11,825 bases of DNA from contig CAJUHV010000003.1 in the NCBI GenBank assembly GCA_910586445.1, forward strand, positions 114,906 through 126,730, in the 5' to 3' direction. Origin of the DNA: an uncultured Eubacterium sp. Its GTDB lineage: Bacteria > Bacillota > Clostridia > Lachnospirales > Lachnospiraceae. Within the stretch, counting starts at the first letter, position 1. Each line of letters begins with the position of its first letter. The position numbers were made by a program, and so were the translations under genes. Below, piece after piece: positions 6,129-11,825 of this stretch. The notes under the pieces were generated by a model that was not told the DNA's origin, ran no database searches, and saw nothing but the letters and a program-made list of their open reading frames with translations.

Positions 6129-6173
6129 TTTAAAGATTTTTTAGAGATTATTTAGAGATATTTATGTTATAAT
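6129..6173 (+). promoter_or_regulatory. Predicted autoregulated promoter of the OmpR-type response regulator
   Basis: Three contiguous 11-bp direct repeats stand at 6129-6139 (TTTAAAGATTT), 6140-6150 (TTTAGAGATTA) and 6151-6161 (TTTAGAGATAT). After six bases comes a perfect -10, TATAAT (6168-6173), with TG one base upstream (extended -10). The -35 position (6145-6150, AGATTA) is poor and covered by the repeats. Tandem 11-bp repeats abutting the -35 region are the usual layout for head-to-tail binding by OmpR/PhoB-family activators. Since the next gene is such a regulator, positive autoregulation is inferred. Transcription should start near 6180. Confidence 0.75.
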
Positions 6174-6182
6174 TTCCCTAAA

Positions 6183-6202
6183 GCCTGCTGATTTATGCAG
6201 GC
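6183..6202 (+). other. Stem-loop at the predicted 5' end of the regulator mRNA, abutting its ribosome-binding site
   Basis: GCCTGC (6183-6188) and GCAGGC (6197-6202) form a perfect six-bp stem with an eight-base loop. It begins about three bases after the predicted transcription start and stops directly at the AGGAGG of the response regulator. It could protect the 5' end of the mRNA or tune initiation. Confidence 0.55.
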
Positions 6203-6213
6203 AGGAGGAGATT

Positions 6214-6891
6214 ATGAGAATTTTATTGATCGAAGATGACCACGAATTATGTGAATCTCTGTCTTTTCAGCTGGACCGTTTAGGCTGGCCGACCGACACG
6301 TGTGAAGACGGCGCAGACGCTTTTTACTATATCGGACAGCAGGTTTATGACCTGATTTTATTAGACTGTATGCTGCCGCATATCGACGGAAGGACAATTT
6401 TAAAAAAACTCCGTACACAGGGCAGCCCGACTCCTGTGATCTTTCTGACTGCCTTAGGTGAGCTGAATGACAAAATAGACGGCTTAGAAGCCGGAGCGGA
6501 TGATTATCTTGTAAAACCGTTTGCTTTTGAAGAGCTGGCTGCCAGAATACGCTGTATCAGCCGCCGTCCCAGACAGTGGCAGCAGATTACCGCACTATCT
6601 TTCGGCGACATCACCTATTCTGGTACCGAAAATATCCTGACCGGCCCGCTCGGCTCTTGTACATTGTCCAAAAAAGAAGGCTCTTTAATGGAGGTCCTGA
6701 TTCGGAACCATTCCCAGACGCTCCCGCGCCAGACACTGCTTACCAGGGTCTGGGGGCCGGATGCAGAAATAGAAGACGGCAACTTAGACAATTATATGTA
6801 TTTTATAAGAAGACGTTTAAAAGGCGTAAGTGCCTCTGTAACAATCAGAACGATCCGCGGCATCGGATATATGTTGGAATATCATACATGA
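6214..6891 (+). CDS. Response regulator, OmpR family
   Basis: This is a 225-residue transcription factor. The receiver domain (about 1-115) has the acidic pocket D8/D9, the phosphoacceptor D51 (LILLDCMLP), T79 and K101 (VKPF). A winged-helix DNA-binding domain follows (about 127-222), ending in the typical TIRTIRGIGYML. The ATG is preceded by AGGAGG with five-base spacing. Its promoter carries three 11-bp direct repeats, and a matching site sits before the sugar-binding protein gene, so it probably activates itself and the importer. Its kinase partner at 7112 lies 220 bp downstream, separated by a repeat element. Normally such pairs are adjacent; the ATGA overlap at its stop suggests an original kinase start there. 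Confidence 0.95.
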   Translation: MRILLIEDDHELCESLSFQLDRLGWPTDTCEDGADAFYYIGQQVYDLILLDCMLPHIDGRTILKKLRTQGSPTPVIFLTALGELNDKIDGLEAGADDYLVKPFAFEELAARIRCISRRPRQWQQITALSFGDITYSGTENILTGPLGSCTLSKKEGSLMEVLIRNHSQTLPRQTLLTRVWGPDAEIEDGNLDNYMYFIRRRLKGVSASVTIRTIRGIGYMLEYHT

Positions 6892-6961
6892 TCAAACGGC
6901 TCCATCCAGTCTAAAATCGGAGTGCTGCACAGCCTGATTTACGTCATTGCGCTGCCGCTCT
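6888..6961 (+). pseudogene. Possible broken 5' end of an original coupled sensor gene
   Basis: An ATG overlaps the response regulator stop (ATGA), the standard coupling between a regulator and its kinase. It reads MIKRLHPV and then stops. One frame over, the sequence continues SKIGVLHSLIYVIALPL and meets a stop formed at the edge of repeat element B (CTCTAG). A basic N-terminus followed by a hydrophobic stretch fits the start and first membrane helix of a sensor kinase that has been frameshifted and then cut by the element. The stretch is short, so chance is possible. Confidence 0.4.
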
Positions 6962-7094
6962 AGAGCGTGTTTGAAAAATGCTTTCTGTGAGATGTGCTTC
7001 ACACTTGGTGGAGAATTTATCCCAAATTTATAAGGCATACCCACGGGGCATGATATAGCTGGCTATGTTGATTAAATTTGGGATAAACGATCCT
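6959..7094 (+). mobile_element. 136-bp hairpin-bearing repeat element, copy B
   Basis: It shares its first 48 bases exactly with copy A (4993-5040). It has the same 12-bp inverted repeat (7019-7030 with 7073-7084) and ends with a similar GGAT...ATCC pair. An 18-base block (ACCCACGGGGCATGATAT, 7039-7056) sits in the hairpin loop here, but before the hairpin in copy A (5044-5061, one mismatch). Total length is nevertheless the same in both copies. It lies between the response regulator and its kinase and, in the shared transcript, would form a long AU-rich hairpin upstream of the kinase ribosome-binding site. It has no coding capacity. Confidence 0.75.
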
Positions 7095-7111
7095 GCTTTT
7101 GGAGGAACAAA

Positions 7112-8413
7112 ATGTATCAAAAAATACACAGACATCTGACCTTATTATTTACTGGTATTACTTCCCTGATCCTGATTACCATGTCGATCAGCTATTTATA
7201 TATGTCCGAACACGCGCTGTCGAAAAACAGCTTTCTTTCATTTACAAGTGAAGTAAATACGATTTTGTCAAATTTCGAACAGCAGTCCACGCTGACATAC
7301 GAATGGCTGGCAAAGGTAAGCTCGAACGGAAAGTATCTGATCGCAGCCTACGATCACGATGTGCCGCTCTCCTACACCACTACTGCACTGTCAGAAAAGG
7401 AGCTTGCCCTGGTAGATAATATTATGAAAAACAGGGAGACACTCATCCGCTCGATCCCGCCCTCCGGTATGCTTACTTCCACGCACAAGGAATTTACTTA
7501 TACCTCCAGCGACAAAGAACATTACTATGCCTGCTATGCCGAGATCGGCCGTACACTTGGAAATCTGACTGTTTTACTGCTCTATCCTGCCAAAAAGCTG
7601 TACAGCCAGATCTTTTATTCCCGCATATGCTTTTTGGTCATAAATCTATCCGGGATTCTGCTTATATTCCTGTTTTCGTGGCACTATACCAAAAAGCTGT
7701 TGACGCCGATCCGTCTCTCCCAGCAGCAGCAGGCTGATTTTATTGCTGCCGCCTCACACGAGCTGCGTACCCCTTTATCTGTCATACTATCTTCCATTTC
7801 AGCGCTTAAATGTGCACCACCCGCAGCCCAGGGCCGTTTCCTGCATACAATCGAAGTAGAAAGCAGCCGTATGTCCCGCCTGATCACAGATCTTTTGACA
7901 CTGGCCCGCTCAGACAGCCGCTCATGGTCATTTCATATAAAAGAAACTGATCTGGATACCTTATTGTTAAATGCCTGTGAAGCCTTTCAGCCGCTTGCTG
8001 CCCAGAAACAAATCACCCTTCATATCGACCTGCCGGAGGAATCCTTTCCCGCATGTCCATGCGACCCTGAGCGCATTTCACAGGTTTTTGGCATATTGAT
8101 CTCAAACGCACTCAGCTATGGATATGCCGGCGGATCTGCCACATTAAAGCTGTCATATAAAAAGGGCGTTTTCTCCTGTTATGTCATTGACAATGGAATC
8201 GGCATTTCCAAAGAAGCAAAAGCGCACATTTTCGACCGCTTTTACCGCGCCGACGCCTCCCGTTCAAAAAAAGAACACTTTGGGCTTGGTCTTAGCATTG
8301 CAAAAGAAATTATAGAATCCCATCACGGAAATATTACAGTAGCGGATACTCCCGGCGGCGGTACTACTTTTCTTATCCAGCTGTACGTAAATGACAAAAA
8401 GCATAAAGTTTAG
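7112..8413 (+). CDS. Membrane sensor histidine kinase, partner of the OmpR-type regulator
   Basis: This is a 433-residue kinase. Membrane helix 1 is at about 9-30 and helix 2 at about 172-190, enclosing an extracellular sensing region of about 140 residues with no recognisable domain. There is no obvious HAMP domain. The dimerisation/phosphoacceptor helix has SHELRTP with His216. The ATPase domain shows the N-box (LISNAL, Asn332), the G1 box DNGIGI (360-365), the F-box FDRFYRAD and the G2 box GLGLSI (391-396). The ATG has GGAGG six bases upstream. It presumably phosphorylates the regulator at 6214, and through it may couple an external sugar-related signal to the importer. Its last four bases overlap the convergent Rpn-like remnant. 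Confidence 0.95.
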   Translation: MYQKIHRHLTLLFTGITSLILITMSISYLYMSEHALSKNSFLSFTSEVNTILSNFEQQSTLTYEWLAKVSSNGKYLIAAYDHDVPLSYTTTALSEKELALVDNIMKNRETLIRSIPPSGMLTSTHKEFTYTSSDKEHYYACYAEIGRTLGNLTVLLLYPAKKLYSQIFYSRICFLVINLSGILLIFLFSWHYTKKLLTPIRLSQQQQADFIAAASHELRTPLSVILSSISALKCAPPAAQGRFLHTIEVESSRMSRLITDLLTLARSDSRSWSFHIKETDLDTLLLNACEAFQPLAAQKQITLHIDLPEESFPACPCDPERISQVFGILISNALSYGYAGGSATLKLSYKKGVFSCYVIDNGIGISKEAKAHIFDRFYRADASRSKKEHFGLGLSIAKEIIESHHGNITVADTPGGGTTFLIQLYVNDKKHKV

Positions 8414-8739
8414 TGATTGTAAGTATATAAATACTTCTCTGCTTCCGCAAAAGATAATCGATGTTTTTTAACCAACACATCTTTAATCTGAATATCGCCG
8501 GCTCCCAGATCACGAAAACTTTTTACTGCACATAGAATTTCATCTTCTTTTGCTGCCGCTGCTGCATCATCTTTTATTTTGTTAATCTCCGGCTCCATAA
8601 TTTCCAATAATGCCTGGCACATGCTCCCATCTTCTCTCAATTCTTCCACAGCCCGCCGGTTTACCCTGATGCTTACTTCCAAAACGGAATCCGCAAGCTC
8701 CCTGTCAAATGCCAGCTTTACTGCTTCTATTGCCGGGCA
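8410..8739 (-). pseudogene. C-terminal remnant of an Rpn-family-like (PD-(D/E)XK transposase-related) protein
   Basis: The frame is open from 8739 to TAA 8410. It reads EAVKLAFDRELADSVLEVSI, then MCQALLEIMEPEINKIK, an Ala/Lys/Glu-rich helix, and finally FRDLGAGDIQIKDVLVKKH and SFAEAEKYL. The pattern (MCxALxEIMxPEIxxxx, then a short FRDxGxxDxxIKxxxxKKxxLSxxEAxxYL module) resembles the tail of Rpn/putative-transposase proteins abundant in Lachnospiraceae. The nuclease part is absent. The only usual start is a TTG at 8682 without a ribosome-binding site, and homology-like sequence extends upstream of it. The family is from memory and moderately sure. A 90-residue standalone protein starting at 8682 is a less likely alternative. 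Confidence 0.55.
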
Positions 8740-9014
8740 TCAGAAGGCTGAGGATAAATGCCGCCTGCCTTCTATGTATTATTCGCCCGTTTCCAGCCAC
8801 GACTGTTCCGATTTCAGCAAGCCGGATTTATAGTCCAAACACACAATAGAAACCATGTCTCCAATGGGAGTGTAAATTATTCTATGTCCATTTTATCATG
8901 CAAAGAGTTTATGAATAAACAGCTTTAAAAGCCGGACCGGCTGATTATGCTTTGTATTTATTTTCAACAGTTCTTCTTTTGATTTATCTGTATATACAAT
9001 TTCTGCCCAGACAC
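8740..9014. other. Gene-poor stretch between the Rpn-like remnant and the VanS-like kinase
   Basis: No convincing gene. On the minus strand a short frame with ATG at 8856 and stop at 8779 reads MVSIVCLDYKSGLLKSEQSW and a few more residues. The frame is open upstream to about 8889 without another start. It lies in the same frame as the Rpn-like remnant beyond two stops. The GC palindrome near 8929-8941 has almost no loop and only a weak T-run, so no terminator is called. Confidence 0.4.
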
Positions 9015-9018
9015 TCAT
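8896..9018 (-). CDS. Possible small ORF of 40 codons overlapping the kinase stop
   Basis: An ATG at 9016-9018 overlaps the kinase TGA (ATGA) and opens 40 codons: MSVWAEIVYTDKSKEELLKI, then a basic, Leu/Phe-rich end (LLKLFIHKLFA). It has no Shine-Dalgarno of its own and could only be translated by coupling. I do not recognise it. It could equally be a remnant or a chance frame. Confidence 0.25.
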   Translation of the reverse strand: MSVWAEIVYTDKSKEELLKINTKHNQPVRLLKLFIHKLFA

Positions 9019-10196
9019 TTGAGAAACAAATGGACGGACAGTTCTTGTCCCTGTAACGATGCATTGGCCTCGCCCCCGTGCAGCTCCACGATGCGTTTTA
9101 CAATGGCAAGCCCCAGCCCGGAGCTTTGCGGGGTGCTTCTAGCCCGGTCTCCGCGGTAGAAACGCTCAAAGATCCGGTCCGGCTCAATGCCGTGAGCATC
9201 TGTCAATCGGTTCGTGATACAGATATGGAGCCGGCCCGTCTCCTGTGCCGTCACGGTTATTGGAGCAGAACGATCTGCGTATCTACGGGCATTGTCCAGC
9301 AGATTCTGAAACACCCGCACCATCTGCTGTGTATTGACATCAGCAGCATGGCTTTCCACTCCCAGCTGCCATGAAAGCGTCAGTCCCTCTGCCTCCATAA
9401 GAACTTTATATTCATATAAGATATGCCGCAGCAGTTCCAGCACATCCCTATTCTCCATGTCAGGAAACCGGTCAGCGGAGTTCAGCTTTGTATATTCAAA
9501 CAGTTCGTTGATCAGCCCGTTAAGCCCCGTCAATCGCCGTTCTATCACTTCCATGTATTCATCAAAACGCTGCCTGTCTTCAGGCCCCGTCTCCTTCAGC
9601 AGCTCCACATAGCCGATGATCGAGGTAAGAGGACTTCGCAGATCATGGGAAACATTGGTAATCAGCTCATTCTTACTCTGTTGCTGCCTTTTCTCCCTTT
9701 CCTCCTTTTCCCGAAGCTGGACGGACATCTCGTTGATGACAGCGCATAGCTGGGTGATTTCATCGTCCCCCTGCAGTTCCATGCTTCTTCCAAAACCCTC
9801 CTCCCGAATCTTCTGAATTTCCTGAGACAGATACTCCACATATCTGACCCTGCGATTGACCCTGACGGAAAAGGAGACAACAAAGCATATCACAGGAAAC
9901 GCCACTGCCAGCACAGACTGGAGATATTCGGCGGCAATGAGGTATCCATAGCCCAGCTCATGAAAAAAATCCCACATCCCGGAATGGAGCAGAAGCTGCA
10001 GCAAAGTCAGCACTGCCGCAAGCACCGCTAAGCTGATAACAAGGGAGACGCAGGCCGCTTTCAGGAAATATGCCGTAAGTCGCTTTCGAAATGAAGAGGA
10101 CAGTTTTCTGTAAACCAGAAAAATCACGAAAACCGTTCCTCCGATAGCAATGCCGTTGATTAAAATATAGTTAGGAATTATCTGAAACAGCGTCAT
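9015..10196 (-). CDS. Membrane sensor histidine kinase, VanS-like
   Basis: This is a 393-residue kinase. Three hydrophobic segments are visible: about 11-29, 48-70 and 87-111. A linker/coiled coil with HAMP-like spacing (about 112-172) leads to SHDLRSP with His184. The ATPase domain has the N-box LLDNARRYA (Asn302), a divergent G1 region (CITNR...DAHGIEPDRIF), the F-box FERFYRGD and the G2 box GLGLAIVKRI (360-369). The weak G1 and strong FYRGDRAR region are features I associate with VanS-like kinases. I start it at the ATG 10194-10196, which overlaps the regulator stop (ATGA), rather than at the TTG at 10217. It is the fourth gene of a compact operon and should phosphorylate the VanR-like regulator just upstream. 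Confidence 0.93.
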   Translation of the reverse strand: MTLFQIIPNYILINGIAIGGTVFVIFLVYRKLSSSFRKRLTAYFLKAACVSLVISLAVLAAVLTLLQLLLHSGMWDFFHELGYGYLIAAEYLQSVLAVAFPVICFVVSFSVRVNRRVRYVEYLSQEIQKIREEGFGRSMELQGDDEITQLCAVINEMSVQLREKEEREKRQQQSKNELITNVSHDLRSPLTSIIGYVELLKETGPEDRQRFDEYMEVIERRLTGLNGLINELFEYTKLNSADRFPDMENRDVLELLRHILYEYKVLMEAEGLTLSWQLGVESHAADVNTQQMVRVFQNLLDNARRYADRSAPITVTAQETGRLHICITNRLTDAHGIEPDRIFERFYRGDRARSTPQSSGLGLAIVKRIVELHGGEANASLQGQELSVHLFLK

Positions 10197-10876
10197 ATCT
10201 GATACCCTCTTCCCCAACAGGTTTTGATAAAATCCGAATGTACATTGTCCCAGTTCAGTTTATTGCGTAGATTGGCAATATGCATCATCACAGCATTTTC
10301 CGAACAGAAAAATTCTTCATGCCATACCGCTTCATAAATCTGCGCCATGGTCAGCACCTGTCCTTTGTTTCGTAACATATATTCCAGAATGTCATACTCC
10401 TTGCGCGTCAGCCTCACTTCCCGTCCGCTTACCCATACCTGACGGCTTTCCATGTCCATCGTAAGATCCTCCGTCTGGAGTGTGTGCACCGGCTTTTCCG
10501 TCTCATTGTACTGTTTATAGCGGCGGAGCTGGGCTTTGATACGCGCGAGAAGCTCAATGGGCTTAAAAGGCTTCGTCACGTAATCGTCTCCTCCCACCGC
10601 GAGACCCTGTATTATGTCTATATCTTCCACTTTTGCCGACATAAATATAATCGGCATTTTGCTTTTTTCCCTTATTCGCAGGCAGGCGCTGATACCGTCA
10701 ATTTCCGGCATCATTACATCCATCAGGATCAGATCCACCTGATAGCGCTCCAGGATATCCAGCGCCTGCGCTGCATTTTCACAGGCGAGGTAACGGTAGC
10801 CCTCATTTCCCAGATAGATGCCCACAAGCCTGCAGATGTCTTTATCATCGTCAACAATCAATATGAATTCTTGCAT
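10193..10876 (-). CDS. Response regulator, OmpR family, VanR-like
   Basis: This is a 227-residue regulator. The receiver domain (MQEFILIVDDDKDICRLVGI...) has D9/D10, the phosphoacceptor D53 (LILMDVMMPEIDG), S80 in the switch position and K102 (VTKPFKP). The IELLARIKAQLRRY linker is close to that of VanR. The C-terminal winged helix ends in FIKTCWGRGYQI. The ATG at 10876 is chosen because the receiver fold starts directly there. A longer frame to 10981 would add residues that read as the other frame of the membrane protein gene. A purine-rich AAGGGAG lies about 13 bases upstream, rather far, so translation may be coupled to the preceding gene, whose stop lies 19 bases inside this one. Confidence 0.94.
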   Translation of the reverse strand: MQEFILIVDDDKDICRLVGIYLGNEGYRYLACENAAQALDILERYQVDLILMDVMMPEIDGISACLRIREKSKMPIIFMSAKVEDIDIIQGLAVGGDDYVTKPFKPIELLARIKAQLRRYKQYNETEKPVHTLQTEDLTMDMESRQVWVSGREVRLTRKEYDILEYMLRNKGQVLTMAQIYEAVWHEEFFCSENAVMMHIANLRNKLNWDNVHSDFIKTCWGRGYQI

Positions 10877-11397
10877 GATAGCTTCGCTTCTCCCTTTTTG
10901 CAAAAATGCTGCAGAACCGCCGAGGCAAGGAACATGAACAAAAGCTCCACAGCGATCATCTGCCATCGCCTCAGACCGCACAAGTCGCCAAGAAAACCCG
11001 AAAAGGCAATCATACCGATGGATATGACTTTAGCAATTATACCAATTTTCAGAAACTGAGGCAATGATATTTTCAAAAAAGCAGAGCCTGCACAAAGCAC
11101 TTCATCGGACACAATCGGAACAATCAGCAGTACGCCAAGAATCCAAACGCGATACCGCCCTGTCAGCTGCATGAACCACGCAAGCTGCCTGCTCTCTTTT
11201 CTCCCCTTTAAAATATGATGTGCAATCAGTGAAGATAAGGAATACATAAACATCAATCCCAGCACAGAGCCTGTGACCCCAAAGAAAAAGGCCCCCAGGC
11301 TGCCGATCTGTCTGGTTCCCCACAGTACCACTGCCGTTTCCGGCACCGGAACACATATAGGAAGCAGCACACAAGCAAGAAAATAAACGCACCACAT
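10858..11397 (-). CDS. VTT/DedA-like membrane protein
   Basis: This is a 179-residue hydrophobic protein with about four to five membrane segments. Two re-entrant-like motifs are visible: an N-terminal PVPETAVVLWG followed by a Gly-rich helix, and in the second half VPIVSDEVLCAGSAF followed by a Gly-containing helix. This two-half layout with acidic and proline residues at the start of each re-entrant loop fits the VTT (SNARE-associated/DedA) fold, whose members move lipids such as undecaprenyl phosphate or phosphatidylethanolamine across the membrane. AGGAGGTG precedes the ATG by five bases. It lies 21 bases after the methyltransferase gene and overlaps the VanR-like regulator by 19 bases. 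The family call is moderately sure and the substrate unknown. Confidence 0.72.
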   Translation of the reverse strand: MWCVYFLACVLLPICVPVPETAVVLWGTRQIGSLGAFFFGVTGSVLGLMFMYSLSSLIAHHILKGRKESRQLAWFMQLTGRYRVWILGVLLIVPIVSDEVLCAGSAFLKISLPQFLKIGIIAKVISIGMIAFSGFLGDLCGLRRWQMIAVELLFMFLASAVLQHFCKKGEAKLSCKNSY

Positions 11398-11418
11398 AAC
11401 GACACCTCCTGATATTGG

Positions 11419-11825
11419 TCATACTGCACTGTCGGCAGAAGTCCGTTTCCTGCGGCAGCATTTTAATTTCATGTGCAGCACATATGCCGGGGGCAGGTTT
11501 CTCCAAACCCTTACAATCTTCTGAATATTGAAATAATTTTCAAGAAAGGTTTTCCGCAGCAGTGTATACTGAAAAGTGATAAATATACCTTCTATTCCGA
11601 TGGCCTTTTGGGTCTGTGATAGTATTCTGCGGGACACCTGCTGCGGAAGAGATGTAAATGGCAGCCCGGAAATGATATAATCCGCATGCCGAAATCCCTG
11701 TTCTCTTAAAAAGCCGCATACATTTGCGGCATCTCCATGAATCAGCACCACCCCCGGCATTCCATAAAATTGTTTCCGCAGTATTTCGTAAAAACGGTCA
11801 TTCTGTTCAATCACGATATAAGTCG
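11419..11825 (-). CDS. Class I SAM-dependent methyltransferase, phospholipid-methyltransferase/rRNA-adenine-dimethylase-like (5' end outside window)
   Basis: The C-terminal 135 or so codons are visible, ending in TGA 11419. The frame stays open to the window edge (TYIVIEQNDRFYEIL), so the GTG at 11814 is internal, not a start. Visible Rossmann-fold landmarks are the acidic end of strand 2 (VIEQN), HGDAAN after strand 3, SGLPFTSLP in place of the NPPY motif, then FITFQYTLL and VWRNLPPAYV. The SGLPF motif and WRNxPPAxV ending are what I associate with small bacterial phospholipid methyltransferases annotated next to rRNA adenine dimethylases. The tail is basic and Cys-rich. It is the first visible gene of an operon with a VTT protein and a two-component system, which favours a membrane-lipid substrate. 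Confidence 0.8.
   Translation of the reverse strand, partial: TYIVIEQNDRFYEILRKQFYGMPGVVLIHGDAANVCGFLREQGFRHADYIISGLPFTSLPQQVSRRILSQTQKAIGIEGIFITFQYTLLRKTFLENYFNIQKIVRVWRNLPPAYVLHMKLKCCRRKRTSADSAV

Noticed and set aside
8421..8436. AAGTAT-ATAA-ATACTT inverted repeat as a terminator for the kinase
   Set aside because: Short AT-only stem, not followed by a T-run on either strand, and inside the Rpn-like remnant.
8929..8941. GC-rich palindrome AGCCGG-A-CCGGCT as a terminator
   Set aside because: The loop is too short for a full stem and the T-run is weak; it also lies inside a possible small ORF.
9015..10876. Vancomycin resistance cluster
   Set aside because: The regulator and kinase are VanR/VanS-like, but no ligase, VanH, VanX or VanY gene is present. 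The flanking genes are a methyltransferase and a VTT protein.
10877..10981. N-terminal extension of the VanR-like regulator
   Set aside because: The receiver fold begins right at the ATG 10876, and the extra residues are the out-of-frame reading of the VTT gene.
10484..11059. Plus-strand frame of 191 codons opposite the regulator and membrane protein genes
   Set aside because: Both minus-strand genes have clear domains; this frame has none and no good ribosome-binding site.

Overview
The window looks like a piece of a gut-type Clostridia chromosome, most likely Lachnospiraceae. This is inferred from strong AGGAGG ribosome-binding sites, frequent TTG/GTG starts, a long lipoprotein sugar-binding protein with paired permeases and no dedicated ATPase, and remnants of AAA_14/DUF4143 and Rpn-type genes that are common in that family. 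No rRNA, tRNA or CRISPR array was seen.

Left part (1-4.7 kb, minus strand): a carbohydrate ABC importer operon. In transcription order it has an unusually long substrate-binding lipoprotein (790 aa, with an N-terminal propeller-like region containing an Asp-box and a C-terminal solute-binding domain), two MalF/MalG-type permeases, and the first codons of a further gene leaving the window. The operon has two intergenic tandem-repeat arrays: 22-bp units between the permeases, and a 41-bp unit that has multiplied the 3' end of the last permease gene.

Middle (4.75-6.05 kb): a decayed zone. It holds two fragments of an AAA_14/DUF4143 ATPase separated by a 136-bp hairpin-bearing repeat element, one 43-codon ORF of unknown nature with a good ribosome-binding site, and the C-terminal remnant of a GH32 (fructan/sucrose) hydrolase. 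Two convincing intrinsic terminators still serve the minus strand here.

Centre (6.1-8.4 kb, plus strand): an OmpR-type response regulator and a histidine kinase, separated by a second copy of the 136-bp element and by what may be a broken first kinase start. The regulator promoter has three contiguous 11-bp direct repeats next to an extended -10. The same repeat pair and extended -10, at identical spacing, lie upstream of the sugar-binding protein on the opposite strand. The simplest reading is that this two-component system activates both itself and the sugar importer operon. This is the most interesting signal in the window.

Right part (8.4-11.8 kb, minus strand): a C-terminal remnant of an Rpn-family-like gene convergent with the kinase, then a tightly packed operon. 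In transcription order the operon is a class I methyltransferase of the phospholipid-methyltransferase-like type (5' end outside the window), a VTT/DedA-like membrane protein, a VanR-like response regulator and a VanS-like kinase, with short overlaps. It looks like a membrane-lipid or envelope-stress module with built-in sensing. Nothing here supports vancomycin resistance itself.
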